A stretch of 64,000 nucleotides of DNA from Vibrio tapetis subsp. quintayensis (GCF_030409945.1 NZ_JAUFQV010000043.1:62001-126000), one strand, 5' to 3'. Shown: positions 35,308 to 44,965, counted from the first letter of the stretch. Program-made: numbers and translations. Notes: generated from the letters alone by a model not told the origin.

Positions 35308-35772
35308 ATGCTAAATAGAAATGTCGTTTTCCCGTCCCTTCTGATTGTCATCAGTGCAGTCACTTTGTATCTAATTACATTGTTTGAAGAGCCTATGTTT
35401 CAGGAAGCCAGTGTTGATGCTGCGTTTTTCCCTACGGCTATCGTTATTGCTCAAATTATTCTATGTATCGTTTTATTGGTTCAACACAAAATGGCAAAAG
35501 CCAACACGGCTAACGCTGATACCAACGAAGCTGTTTCTCCTATTTTCTCTAAGCTTTCCATTTTTGGTTTAGGTTACCTTGCCGGTTATGCGGTTCTTAT
35601 TTACTTTTTGGGATACCTAATCGCGAGCTTAACCGCATTTGTTTTCTATTTGTTGTACTTCAAAGTCAAAAAGCCGCTTTATTATGCAGTGGCGGTGATT
35701 TTTGTATTCTGTATTTATTATCTTTTCGGTGAGGTGTTTGTCATTGCACTACCGGAAGGCGCATTGTTTTAG
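35308..35772 (+). CDS. tctB: Tripartite tricarboxylate transporter small subunit (TctB)
   Basis: 154 residues with four predicted membrane segments (VFPSLLIVISAVTLYLITLF, FPTAIVIAQIILCIVLLV, FGLGYLAGYAVLIYFLGYL, YYAVAVIFVFCIYYLFGE). AAGGATGGA before the ATG at 35308 decides the start; ATGs or other starts further up are possible. It forms the membrane complex with TctA, which begins nine bases later. Confidence 0.9.
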   Translation: MLNRNVVFPSLLIVISAVTLYLITLFEEPMFQEASVDAAFFPTAIVIAQIILCIVLLVQHKMAKANTANADTNEAVSPIFSKLSIFGLGYLAGYAVLIYFLGYLIASLTAFVFYLLYFKVKKPLYYAVAVIFVFCIYYLFGEVFVIALPEGALF

Positions 35773-35781
35773 GAGTTCCCT

Positions 35782-37272
35782 ATGCTTGAACACCTGATGA
35801 ATGGCTTACTTACGGCCTTTAGTTTTTCGGTCTTTCCTGTGCTCGTCTTTGGCGTGTTAGGTGGGATTATTCTTGGCGCGCTACCGGGGCTTACGGCCAC
35901 GATGGGTGTTGCTATCTTATTACCATTTACTTTTGGTATGGAGCCAACAGCGGCATTGGTCATGCTGATAGGCGTATACATTGGTGGTATTTACGGCGGG
36001 TCGATAGCCGCAATTTTGCTAAAAACTCCGGGTACCCCAGCGTCTGCCGCGACAGTCCTTGATGGCCATACTCTGGCGGCAAGAGGAGAAGCGGCACGTG
36101 CTCTAAGTATCTCAGCGGTGGCTTCTTTTGTTGGCGGCCTGATCAGTACGGTTATTCTTATTGCGGTAGCGCCTTTACTGGCAGATTTCGCACTGAGGTT
36201 TAACGCACCAGAATACTTTGCTCTCGCTCTGTTTGGTTTAACCATCATTGCCAGTGTATCGTCCAAGAACATCGCAAAAGGATTACTTGCCGGTACAATT
36301 GGCTTGTTGGTTTCTACCATTGGTCTCGACCCAATCAGCAGCGTACCGCGCTTTACCTTTGATGTGATGGATCTGTATAGCGGTATTAACGTTATTCCTG
36401 TGTTGATTGGTTTATTTGCGTTATCTGAAGCGCTTAATCAACTAGAACGCATCATTAAAGATAAGCAAGAAAAGCCCGTTAAATTTAGCCACAAGTTGCT
36501 AAGTAAGGCGGATTTAAAAACCATGATGCCAACTGCGATAAAGAGTGGTTTGATGGGTACAACCATTGGTTCAGTTCCGGGTGCGGGTGCGGATATCTCG
36601 GCGTTTGTTTGTTACAACGAAGCAAAACGTTCGGCTAAAAACCCTGAAGAGTTTGGTAAAGGTTCTGTTCATGGCTTAGCCGCGGCGGAAGCTGGAAATA
36701 ACGGCGTAACCGGTGGTTCGCTTGTTCCTTTGCTAACGCTCGGTGTACCGGGTGATGCGGTTGCTGCCGTTTTACTGGGGGCTTTGATTGTTCAAGGCTT
36801 AACGCCTGGTCCACTGTTGTTTGCCCAAAATCCTGAAGTGGTTTATGGCGTATTCAGCTCGATGCTTGTTGCTAACATTGTGATGCTGATCATCGGCTTA
36901 GTGGGTATCCGATACTTCTGTCGAATCATTGAAGTGCCGAAAATTCTGATGATTCCGATCATCGTGTTCCTGTCGATTATCGGCGCATACGCTATCAACA
37001 ACTCTATGTTTGACGTAGGCATCGCGATTGGTTTTGGTGTGCTGGGTTTTGTATTGGGTAAGCTGGAAATTCCATCGTCACCGATACTGTTGGCCATCAT
37101 TTTAGGGCCGATGGCGGAAACGAACTTAAGGAAGTCATTATTGATGTATGAAGGTAGTTGGTCATTCCTTTATGAAAGACCGATTGCACTGGCCTTTATT
37201 TTACTCGCCGCATTTTCTGTTTATTCAACAATGAAAATGAAGAAAAAGGCGGCTGCAACAGCCACCCCTTAG
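35782..37272 (+). CDS. tctA: Tripartite tricarboxylate transporter large subunit (TctA)
   Basis: 496 residues, the large membrane subunit, with about 11-12 hydrophobic segments. The family motif GALPGLTATMGVAILLPFTFGM is near residue 33, then GVYIGGIYGGSIAAILLKTPGTPASAAT, and a second half GSVPGAGADISAFVCYNEAKR. TAGGAG precedes the ATG. It works with TctB and TctC in sodium- or proton-driven carboxylate uptake. Terminator at 37304-37336. Confidence 0.95.
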   Translation: MLEHLMNGLLTAFSFSVFPVLVFGVLGGIILGALPGLTATMGVAILLPFTFGMEPTAALVMLIGVYIGGIYGGSIAAILLKTPGTPASAATVLDGHTLAARGEAARALSISAVASFVGGLISTVILIAVAPLLADFALRFNAPEYFALALFGLTIIASVSSKNIAKGLLAGTIGLLVSTIGLDPISSVPRFTFDVMDLYSGINVIPVLIGLFALSEALNQLERIIKDKQEKPVKFSHKLLSKADLKTMMPTAIKSGLMGTTIGSVPGAGADISAFVCYNEAKRSAKNPEEFGKGSVHGLAAAEAGNNGVTGGSLVPLLTLGVPGDAVAAVLLGALIVQGLTPGPLLFAQNPEVVYGVFSSMLVANIVMLIIGLVGIRYFCRIIEVPKILMIPIIVFLSIIGAYAINNSMFDVGIAIGFGVLGFVLGKLEIPSSPILLAIILGPMAETNLRKSLLMYEGSWSFLYERPIALAFILLAAFSVYSTMKMKKKAAATATP

Positions 37273-37303
37273 CGAATTGAAAAATTGTAATAATCAAAAA
37301 TTC

Positions 37304-37336
37304 AAAAACCGATGACGTACAATCATCGGTTTTTTA
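37304..37336. terminator. Bidirectional terminator between tctA and the response regulator
   Basis: AAACCGATGA / TCATCGGTTT stem with a seven-base loop, flanked by A and T runs on both sides, between converging genes. Confidence 0.9.
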
Positions 37337-37366
37337 TTTATGACTAGATTTGTTATCACAACGTCA

Positions 37367-38527
37367 TCAAAACAGCTCCACTTCACCGCCTAAGTCTTCC
37401 GGCGGTTTTTTGTCTGGTTTATGGGTGATGTCAGTGCTGTTCACTTTTTCAAGTAATGCCGAGAGGGTAGCTTGCACTTCAGTGAGCTCTTTTTTTGCAA
37501 ACTGCATTTCTTTAAAGCCTTTTTCGTACAGCGTAGATAACTGTTCTTCTTGATCCTCTGTGAGCCCTAAGTAATGAAATGCAGAGTTTAACGCAGCAAT
37601 GGCATTATTATAGTTATTGGCTGAAATCGCATCGAAGCGCTCGACATTGTGGCTAACCCCACTAATTGAATCGGCAATTTCTTCGACCATATCTTGCAAC
37701 ATGCTTTGGCGCTGTATATCTAGAAATTTAGCTTCTAACCCCTCAATCATTAACGCGAGTACGTCTCTGAGTTGGCCCACCATTCGTTCATCGTCATCTG
37801 GTAAATTCTTAACTAAAAATGCGGTATGGATGTCATTTAGGATCATCCGATTACCGAACTCGTATATCCGGCCCTCATTACGCAGTAAATCGAAAATGTT
37901 ACGTTCAATGGGTTTTACGATACCGGTTTGATTATCAAAATAATGATTTTCATCGTCTCTGATCAGCAATGAGGCATGCAAATCGAAAGACTCTAACGTT
38001 TGGAATAGAGTAAAACTGAGTTGTTCAATATAGTTGCAACAGGCAAGGTTTCTGAAGAATTGCAGCACTAAACCGTACTGGCTCGCTTCTTTCATGAACT
38101 CAAAAGAGGCCGATTTAGCTTCTTCGCACTCAATCAATAGATCTGACTTGTCTCGAAGATACTGCTCAATTACGTTAAGTTTTGCGAGTAATTCTTGTTC
38201 GTTGAAGTCTCGACGAATGATGTCTGTCGCGCCGGCTGCATAAGCTGTTAGCCGCTGTTCCATTTCATCTTTTTCAACAATGCTGATGATGGCAAACCCG
38301 GCCCGCTGTTTCAGCTCAACCAGGTTTTCTTGAAAGGTTGTAATTGACTCATTATTTAGGTGCGAGTCTAGAATAATGACGTCTGGCTTATCGGTTTCTA
38401 TGTGATTTTGTGCGTCGATAACTTCCGACACTACCTTAAGATGATACTTTTTTTCTAGCTTAGCCGTTAGCTCCTGGCACAAACGCAACTCAGAGGAGAC
38501 TAATAGTAGTTTGTATTGCGATTCCAT
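37367..38527 (-). CDS. Response regulator with uncharacterised C-terminal output domain
   Basis: 386 residues. The receiver domain (about 1-120) starts YKLLLVSSELRLCQELTAKL, has the phosphoacceptor Asp in PDVIILDSHLN near residue 54, and ends with a Lys-poor AGATDIIRRDFNEQELLAKL. The rest is a helical/alpha-beta region (QFFRNLACCNYIEQLSFTLFQTL; IEGLEAKFLDIQRQSMLQDMVEEIADSISGV) with no DNA-binding, GGDEF, EAL or HD motif I can see. The C-terminus has coiled-coil character and then a charged tail ending KPPEDLGGEVELF. No partner kinase is adjacent. Confidence 0.83.
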   Translation of the reverse strand: MESQYKLLLVSSELRLCQELTAKLEKKYHLKVVSEVIDAQNHIETDKPDVIILDSHLNNESITTFQENLVELKQRAGFAIISIVEKDEMEQRLTAYAAGATDIIRRDFNEQELLAKLNVIEQYLRDKSDLLIECEEAKSASFEFMKEASQYGLVLQFFRNLACCNYIEQLSFTLFQTLESFDLHASLLIRDDENHYFDNQTGIVKPIERNIFDLLRNEGRIYEFGNRMILNDIHTAFLVKNLPDDDERMVGQLRDVLALMIEGLEAKFLDIQRQSMLQDMVEEIADSISGVSHNVERFDAISANNYNNAIAALNSAFHYLGLTEDQEEQLSTLYEKGFKEMQFAKKELTEVQATLSALLEKVNSTDITHKPDKKPPEDLGGEVELF

Positions 38528-38681
38528 ATTGTATTCCTAGCCCTGAACGATCTAATTGTTTTTATTGTGTTTTTTTTATATGAAATTGTATTACTAGTTT
38601 TGAGTGTAGCAGCAGATTTAAGAAAGGGGCAAAAACCGAGAGATAGATCAAGAAAATTTAAGTAATGGGAAAGGAGAGAAC

Positions 38682-38712
38682 AAAAAAAGGCTGACATTCA
38701 TGCCAGCCTTTT
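38682..38712 (-). terminator. Terminator of the DEAD-box helicase gene
   Basis: AAAAGGCTG / CAGCCTTTT stem around a loop of about ten bases; on the minus strand it is followed by a further T run. Confidence 0.85.
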
Positions 38713-38745
38713 CGAGCTATTTGGGGATACTATGTTCGCGAGTGG

Positions 38746-39930
38746 TTATTTTCGCTTGTGCTTAGGTACGTAGTTCAACACAGAAATCGGCACTTCTTTA
38801 CGAGGTTCGAAGCCTTCAATTACCTTACGTGTTAACAAATGATCCAATCGGCTTTCGATCATGCATAGATTTTTAAAGTCATCTTTAGAAACCAGTGAAA
38901 TTGCTTCACCGCATTTACCAGCACGGCCTGTACGGCCAATACGGTGTACGTAATCATCGGCCGGGAATGGCAAGTCATAGTTAATAACACGAGTCAGTTC
39001 ATCGATATCGATACCACGAGCAGCAACGCCTGTTGCAATGAGGTATTTAGTCTTGCCTGATTTAAAGTTGGCCAGCACTTGGGAGCGGATCTCTTGAGTA
39101 CGGCCACTGTGAATACAATCTGCTTCAATGCCACGTTTTGCTAGCTGAGCAACCAACTTACCAGCACCATGCTTGGTGGCAATGAAGATGAGCGCCTGAT
39201 CCCAGTCATTTTCTTGGATCATGTGGCTAAGTAGTGCTGATTTTCTGTCTTTATCAACCGTGGTGATCCACTGGTTGATGTTGCTTTGACTCGCACTTGC
39301 CGCCGTAATGGTGATTTCTTCTGGGTTTTCAACGGCTGTTTTGGCGAGCTCGCGTACTTTTTTAGATAAGGTTGCAGAGAACAATAAGTTCTGGGTATCA
39401 AGTGGCAGCCTGTCCATGATCTTATTGAGATCTTCTATGAAACCCATGTCCAGCATGCGGTCAGCTTCATCGAGCACCAGCATTTCTACTTCTTCAAAGT
39501 GGATAGCTCGCTGGGTATACATATCAAGCAAACGACCTGGGGTCGCCACTAACACATCTACACCGTCTAGTAGACGCTGTTTCTGTGGTTTTTCATCGAC
39601 ACCACCGTACATTGCCATGGATTTAAGTGGCAAGTGCTTAGCGTATTGTTTGATGTTTGCAGCAACTTGAATCGCCAGCTCACGAGTAGGAACCAAGATC
39701 AGTGCTCGAATGCGTTTTTTGCGCTGTGTTTCTGCACCGCTTAATTTTTCAAGAATAGGTAACACGAAACTGGCTGTTTTACCGGTACCCGTTTGCGCTG
39801 CTGCGATCAGATTGCTGCCGCGTAAAACGATCGGAATCGCCTGTTCTTGAATAGAAGTCGGTTTGTCGTAACTTAGGTCAGCTACGGCTTTAAGAATCGG
39901 ATCGCTTAATCCAAGTTGGGAAAATGGCAT
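38746..39930 (-). CDS. DEAD-box ATP-dependent RNA helicase (RhlE-like)
   Basis: 394 residues. Motifs in order: Q motif (PTSIQEQAIPIV), Walker A AAQTGTGKTA, PTRELA, DEAD (LVLDEADRMLDMG), SAT (LFSATLSKKV), and the second-domain HSGRTQEIRSQ, ATGVAARGIDIDELT and HRIGRTGRAGK. It has almost no C-terminal extension, ending VPKHKRK, a short basic tail of RhlE-like enzymes. It unwinds RNA, often in ribosome assembly or cold growth. Confidence 0.93.
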   Translation of the reverse strand: MPFSQLGLSDPILKAVADLSYDKPTSIQEQAIPIVLRGSNLIAAAQTGTGKTASFVLPILEKLSGAETQRKKRIRALILVPTRELAIQVAANIKQYAKHLPLKSMAMYGGVDEKPQKQRLLDGVDVLVATPGRLLDMYTQRAIHFEEVEMLVLDEADRMLDMGFIEDLNKIMDRLPLDTQNLLFSATLSKKVRELAKTAVENPEEITITAASASQSNINQWITTVDKDRKSALLSHMIQENDWDQALIFIATKHGAGKLVAQLAKRGIEADCIHSGRTQEIRSQVLANFKSGKTKYLIATGVAARGIDIDELTRVINYDLPFPADDYVHRIGRTGRAGKCGEAISLVSKDDFKNLCMIESRLDHLLTRKVIEGFEPRKEVPISVLNYVPKHKRK

Positions 39931-40213
39931 CAGGTTGTCTCAGTGTATTTAAATGATAGAAAGTTAAAGCCAACGGCTTAACAGCATCGATTGGCGCGTA
40001 TTCTAGCAGAAAGCAAAACTTTAGGCAGAACAGATTGAATTAGGTTGCTTTGGTTTTTGCATTATTGAGTGAGATCGAGGTGAATTAACCCAATTATCAG
40101 TACAGATGCAACTGAGTTCGCAGTAATTAATATGTAATACCGCTTAAATATTGAGTGAGGTGATGTATTGCATTATTCTGCACAGCGTCAGTAAGCACCA
40201 ACAAGGAATGTTC
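39931..40213. other. Intergenic region between helicase and diguanylate cyclase
   Basis: Divergent promoter region of about 280 bases. No gene is supported; the AAGGA at 40203-40207 is the ribosome site for the next gene. No clear operator seen. Confidence 0.4.
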
Positions 40214-43138
40214 ATGATGCTATATCGACCCTCATCCGGCTTGTTTACACAAGTTTGGATGCTCATCACTTTATTGATGACCTCTCTTGTTTCTCAAGCC
40301 TCATTGCTCGATGAATACATCTATGAAACATGGACGAGTAAACAAGGCCTGCCTCACAACAGCATTAACGCCATTGCACAAACTGAAGATGGCTACTTAT
40401 GGTTCGCCACGTGGGAAGGGATAGCGCGTTTTAACGGTCGAGAATTTACTCACTTCACCCGTGATGAACACAGCAAAATGCGAGACTCAGGTACCCGCGC
40501 ACTTTATGCAGACACAAATGGAGGTCTGCTAGCAGGTGGAGCGAGAGGAGGCATTGTTTACCGAGAACCAGGCAACTGGCAAGCCGTCGCACCTTTTAAA
40601 AACCTTGTTAACGCATTACTACGCGAGAAAAGTGGCGGCATGTGGGTTGGCTTGCAAGGTTTAGGGCTGGTTTATCGTTCTGATCTTGAAGCCAAAAATC
40701 AGGTTATTCTACCCTCAGTCAGCGTGTATAAATTATATCAGAGCCGGAATGGTGATGTTTTGGCGTCAACCAGCAAGGGTTTGTACCGGGTCTCTAACGG
40801 CCAACCCAAGTTAATCAGCCAGCGTGATAGGAAAGTCTTTTCTGCCGCAGAGGATTCGCAAGGCCGGATCATATATGGCGGAGACGACGGAGCGTGGCAG
40901 TTTTACAACGGTAAGATCAGCCGTATTGATGAACGACTTAATCATTTTAACATCTCCAATGTATTGGTAGACAACCAAGGTCAGTATTGGTTTGGAACCG
41001 TGAACCAAGGTATTTACCGCTACTTTAATTCTCGCTTAGCGTCCTTAACAGAACGCGATGGTTTACCACATAGCCGAATATTGTCTTTATTCCAAGATAG
41101 AGAAGCTTCGATATGGATAGGCACGAATACAGGGCTTACTCGCCTGCGTCATGCTCCATTTCGTAGCTGGGATACAACACGAGGCATGAGTGGCGATTAC
41201 GTGCGAACGGTGATGCCATTGGACGGCGGGCAAACCTTGGTTGGAACGAGCAGCGGCTTAAGTGTGCTGGATGGGAAAAAAGTCACTAACATTACCTCTT
41301 TTGATGAGCAAAAGCAGACGCAAAGACAGCTGTCGATTTTGAGCCTAGCACCCAGTAACGATGGGGGCGCTTGGGTTGGGTCATACAGCCACGGAGTGTT
41401 TTCGTATCAAAATAAAACGTTATCACCGGTTTCGCTTAGCAACCTACCAAGCAATGAAGTCAGAGCGATTGCAGAGCAAGGCAATGGTACATTGTGGGTG
41501 GGAACAACCAGCGGTTTAATGAGATATAACGCCGACGGTTCTTATCAGCTATATAACAGAGGTAGTGGGCTTCCTGATAACTATGTCATGACTTTAACCA
41601 TTGATCACTTGAATCAAGTATGGGTGGGTACGGGACGTGGTGTCGCCATGATTACTACCGATGAGGTGGGCAAAGAAAACGTCACAGAGTACGATTTAGC
41701 CCCATTTGAAAGTGCAGAGTACATTTTTGGCTTTTATTTGGAAGAGGGTTACTTATGGATGACCACAGACCGCGGCCTTATTCGCTACCGTTATCAAGAT
41801 AAAACCTTATCTTCAGTTAGCCGTATTAATGGGCTACCTATCGACAAATTGTTTCAGATTGTTCCCGATTCAAGTGGCTACTATTGGCTGACTTCTAACC
41901 GGGGAATTTGGCGTGTGTCAATGGAAGACGCCCATGCAGTCGCCAATGGTGAGTTAGATACCATCGACTTTGAGCATTTTAGTGAAATTGATGGTCTGCC
42001 TACGGCTCAGCTTAATGGTGGGTCTAACCCAGCTGCGGCCGTTGATTCGAGAGAGCACCTTTGGTTTGCGACCGCGAAAGGAGTGGCTTCTACTCACCCA
42101 AGTCGGTTTAGATTATTGGTTACGCCAAGTTTTCCTACAGTGATTGAAACGGCTCTGTCGGATAAATCAGACATTAGTGTTTTTAGTTCTCGTCCCGTCG
42201 AACTTGAAGCCGGTAGTCAACGAATACAGTTTGAATTCGTTGGTTTAGGTTATATTTCTTCTCATGTAATTCGTTACAAAACCAAGCTAGAGGGGTTTGA
42301 AAGTGAATGGACTGAAAGGGGAGTGACCGGCCATGCGGAGTTTACTAATTTACCGCCAGGTAGCTACAATTTCGTGGTTAGTGCTTATTACCCTTACCAC
42401 CCTAATTACGTTAATCAGGCGAATTTTGCTTTCACGATAGCGCCTTACTGGTGGCAGCGGCCTGTAGTTCAGGTTGGCATCGTTGCTTTGTTTGTAATGT
42501 CGATGATGCTATTAGTCACATGGCGCATCCACCTGTTACACGCAGCGAAACTAAAGTTGAAAAAGCAGGTTGAAGAAAAGACTCACGAGTTGCAATTACA
42601 GGCGAGTGCATTTGAGCAACAAGCAAGGGAAGATTTACTGACGGGCTTACCGAACAGAAGAGCATTTGATGACTGGATAAACGACGTGACGGAGCATCAA
42701 AGTGGTGAATCCTTATCGATTGTGATGCTCGATCTTGATCACTTTAAGCTGGTTAATGACCGGTTTACTCATATTGCGGGTGATCATGTATTAAGGCATG
42801 TAGCGACGATTCTAGATAACCACACCCCGAGTGGCGCAATGATGGCACGTTGGGGCGGAGAAGAGTTTGTTCTGGGCATTGTTGGGTGGAGCACAGACGA
42901 TGTGTATCAAATCTGTGTGGGCATCAACAATGCCATTCGCAGCCACGACTTGTCATTGGTAGCTGATGGGCTAAGTGTCACCATCAGTATCGGTATGGTA
43001 ACGGCAAGCACTTGTCACGACTTTGATGAATTACTCCGCTGTGCTGATAGCGCGCTATTTGAAGTTAAGAATTCAGGCCGAGATGGGGTGTCTCGATATC
43101 ACTTAGAAGATAGTGAAGTAGAATTTGAAATGAATTAA
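40214..43138 (+). CDS. Two-component-propeller sensor diguanylate cyclase (GGDEF)
   Basis: About 974 residues from the ATG at 40214 (AAGGA six bases upstream; the frame is open to 40151). A signal/anchor segment, then about 12-14 propeller blades with repeated GLPxxxI and GYLWFATxxGIARF motifs (Reg_prop), a Y_Y_Y domain (ITRYKTKLEGFESEWT-like, near residue 700), one membrane segment (QVGIVALFVMSMMLLVTW), a coiled coil, and a C-terminal GGDEF domain with active-site GGEEF near residue 880. It probably makes cyclic di-GMP in response to a periplasmic signal. An allosteric RxxD site is not obvious. Confidence 0.92.
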   Translation: MMLYRPSSGLFTQVWMLITLLMTSLVSQASLLDEYIYETWTSKQGLPHNSINAIAQTEDGYLWFATWEGIARFNGREFTHFTRDEHSKMRDSGTRALYADTNGGLLAGGARGGIVYREPGNWQAVAPFKNLVNALLREKSGGMWVGLQGLGLVYRSDLEAKNQVILPSVSVYKLYQSRNGDVLASTSKGLYRVSNGQPKLISQRDRKVFSAAEDSQGRIIYGGDDGAWQFYNGKISRIDERLNHFNISNVLVDNQGQYWFGTVNQGIYRYFNSRLASLTERDGLPHSRILSLFQDREASIWIGTNTGLTRLRHAPFRSWDTTRGMSGDYVRTVMPLDGGQTLVGTSSGLSVLDGKKVTNITSFDEQKQTQRQLSILSLAPSNDGGAWVGSYSHGVFSYQNKTLSPVSLSNLPSNEVRAIAEQGNGTLWVGTTSGLMRYNADGSYQLYNRGSGLPDNYVMTLTIDHLNQVWVGTGRGVAMITTDEVGKENVTEYDLAPFESAEYIFGFYLEEGYLWMTTDRGLIRYRYQDKTLSSVSRINGLPIDKLFQIVPDSSGYYWLTSNRGIWRVSMEDAHAVANGELDTIDFEHFSEIDGLPTAQLNGGSNPAAAVDSREHLWFATAKGVASTHPSRFRLLVTPSFPTVIETALSDKSDISVFSSRPVELEAGSQRIQFEFVGLGYISSHVIRYKTKLEGFESEWTERGVTGHAEFTNLPPGSYNFVVSAYYPYHPNYVNQANFAFTIAPYWWQRPVVQVGIVALFVMSMMLLVTWRIHLLHAAKLKLKKQVEEKTHELQLQASAFEQQAREDLLTGLPNRRAFDDWINDVTEHQSGESLSIVMLDLDHFKLVNDRFTHIAGDHVLRHVATILDNHTPSGAMMARWGGEEFVLGIVGWSTDDVYQICVGINNAIRSHDLSLVADGLSVTISIGMVTASTCHDFDELLRCADSALFEVKNSGRDGVSRYHLEDSEVEFEMN

Positions 43139-43185
43139 CGTTCCCTAGGTGAAAGGGGGCGAGTTTTAAGGTTCTAGTGATAATG

Positions 43186-43204
43186 TGATGTAGTTATTAC
43201 ATCA
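43186..43204. promoter_or_regulatory. NorR-type site upstream of norR
   Basis: TGATGTAGTTATTACATCA, a perfect 19-base palindrome in its seven-base arms, containing GT-N7-AC, the core recognised by E. coli NorR. It lies 35 bases before the norR start, so autoregulation is likely. Confidence 0.7.
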
Positions 43205-43238
43205 ATTAGGTAAACTGCGCTCTCAAATGGAGAGCCGT

Positions 43239-44774
43239 ATGAAACCCGCAATTGAAAACGTATTATTGCAGATCGCTTTGGATCTGAGTTCTAACTTATC
43301 TAACGACAAACACTATCAACGCTTGATCGACTCGCTGCATCAAGTGTTCCCATGCGATGCTTCGGCGCTGTTTGTGCTCGACGAGGAAGGGTTTCTCAAA
43401 CCTGTGGCGATGCAAGGGCTGTCGCCTGCGGTATTAGGTCGTCGGTTCTTTCCAACCGCCCATCCTCGGTTGGAAGCGATATTAGCGTCCAAACATCCAG
43501 TTCGGTTTGAGTCAGCAAGTGAATTGCCCGATCCATTTGATGGCTTGATGCTTAATGACACCGTTAGCATTGACGTACACGACTGTTTAGGTTGCAGTTT
43601 GTATGTAGAGGACAAATTAGTTGGAGCGCTGACGCTTGATGCATTGAAAGTGGGTGCTTTCGATTCGATCGAGAATATTCAATTAGAAACCTTCGCGGCC
43701 TTAGCGGCAGCAACACTTCGTAACCGCTCTCAATTAGATGCGTTAAAAGCAAAGCACCGCCAACAACGATCTATTACTCAAACCTTGATTGAACAAGCAC
43801 GTGTTCAGCAAGGCGAAATTGTTGGTATCAGTCCTCAAATCAACCGTTTAAGAACCAATATCAATATGGTTGCCCAGTCGGATTACGCAGTATTAATCAG
43901 TGGAGAAACGGGCACAGGCAAAGAGTTGGTTGCCCACAGTGTGCATGAATTATCGCAACGAAGTGATAAGCCGATGATCTACGTTAACTGTGCAGCATTA
44001 CCTGAGTCTTTGGCGGAAAGTGAATTATTTGGTCACGTAAAGGGCGCATTTACTGGGGCAAACAGCCATCGTGCCGGTAAATTTGAACTCGCCGATGGTG
44101 GCACTCTTTTTCTCGACGAAATCGGTGAACTGCCACTCCTAATACAAGCCAAGCTGTTACGAGTGATCCAGCAGGGTGAAGTCCAACGAGTGGGTAACGA
44201 CAAGCATTTGCTGGTGGATGTTCGTGTGATAGCCGCAACTAATCGTCATTTGGCAAAGGAGGTTGAACTGGGTAACTTCCGCGCAGACCTATTCCACCGT
44301 TTGAACGTGTTTCCTATTCATGTTCCTCCGCTCAGAGAACGTGAATCAGACGTGCCTGTGTTGGCTGGGCATCTGTTGGACAAAGTCCGGACGCAATTTA
44401 ATGTTCATAATCTGCATTTGCACCCTAAATGTTTGACTCATTTAGAGCAGTCGTACTGGCCGGGGAATGTCCGCGAGTTGGAACATACCTTGATGAGAGT
44501 TGCGTTAAAAACCATCCAGCAGGGAGAGCATATTATTTCTCTTGAGCATTTTGTTGATGAACAGAATGTGGGTAATGATGTAAATATGACAACGAATTTT
44601 TTCCCACAAGAAAGCCAAAACATGCGCGACTTAGTTGAAGGGTATCAAAAGCAATTAATTGAACACGCTTTAAGCGAATCTAATGGGGTTTGGTCGCAAG
44701 CTGCTCAGTTCCTACAGATTGATCGAGGAAACCTCTATCGTATGGGCAAAAAACTAGGTATCACAAAGGCTTAG
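43239..44774 (+). CDS. norR: Nitric-oxide-responsive sigma-54-dependent activator NorR
   Basis: 511 residues. N-terminal GAF domain (DASALFVLDEEGFLKPVAMQGL, GRRFFPTAHPRLEAI) that in NorR binds NO through a non-haem iron; AAA+ domain with Walker A GETGTGKE, the sigma-54-contacting GAFTGA, Walker B GGTLFLDEIGELP, and VRVIAATNR; C-terminal Fis-type helix-turn-helix (WSQAAQFLQIDRGNLYRMGKKLGI). GGAGA before 43239 decides the start. It lies before hcp-hcr, whose upstream region carries two matching sites and a sigma-54 promoter. Confidence 0.94.
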   Translation: MKPAIENVLLQIALDLSSNLSNDKHYQRLIDSLHQVFPCDASALFVLDEEGFLKPVAMQGLSPAVLGRRFFPTAHPRLEAILASKHPVRFESASELPDPFDGLMLNDTVSIDVHDCLGCSLYVEDKLVGALTLDALKVGAFDSIENIQLETFAALAAATLRNRSQLDALKAKHRQQRSITQTLIEQARVQQGEIVGISPQINRLRTNINMVAQSDYAVLISGETGTGKELVAHSVHELSQRSDKPMIYVNCAALPESLAESELFGHVKGAFTGANSHRAGKFELADGGTLFLDEIGELPLLIQAKLLRVIQQGEVQRVGNDKHLLVDVRVIAATNRHLAKEVELGNFRADLFHRLNVFPIHVPPLRERESDVPVLAGHLLDKVRTQFNVHNLHLHPKCLTHLEQSYWPGNVRELEHTLMRVALKTIQQGEHIISLEHFVDEQNVGNDVNMTTNFFPQESQNMRDLVEGYQKQLIEHALSESNGVWSQAAQFLQIDRGNLYRMGKKLGITKA

Positions 44775-44787
44775 CTTTTCCAATTTT

Positions 44788-44806
44788 TGATGTAATAAAT
44801 ACAACG
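44788..44806. promoter_or_regulatory. NorR-type site 1 upstream of hcp
   Basis: TGATGTAATAAATACAACG: left arm TGATGTA is perfect, right arm TACAACG is degenerate. It contains GT-N7-AC (GT at 44792, AC at 44801). Confidence 0.65.
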
Positions 44807-44810
44807 AAGG

Positions 44811-44829
44811 TGTTGTTATTATTACATCA
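44811..44829. promoter_or_regulatory. NorR-type site 2 upstream of hcp
   Basis: TGTTGTTATTATTACATCA: right arm TACATCA is perfect, left arm degenerate. It contains GT-N7-AC (GT at 44815, AC at 44824). Its centre is 23 bases from site 1, about two helical turns. Confidence 0.65.
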
Positions 44830-44880
44830 GCACTAAAGGTGGGGTTTATATAAATTGTTTATATTCAACAGGTTAATGGT

Positions 44881-44896
44881 TGGCACGTCTCCTGCA
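44881..44896 (+). promoter_or_regulatory. Sigma-54 promoter of hcp-hcr
   Basis: TGGCACGTCTCCTGCA: GG and GC separated by ten bases, as required for sigma-54 (-24/-12). One base differs from the TTGC part of the consensus. It lies about 70 bases before hcp and 52 bases past the NorR-type sites. Confidence 0.8.
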
Positions 44897-44965
44897 ATAT
44901 AGCTGCAAAATAGATACGATGTTGGCAAGTGACCGACATCGATAATTAATCAATGGAGCGAGCAA

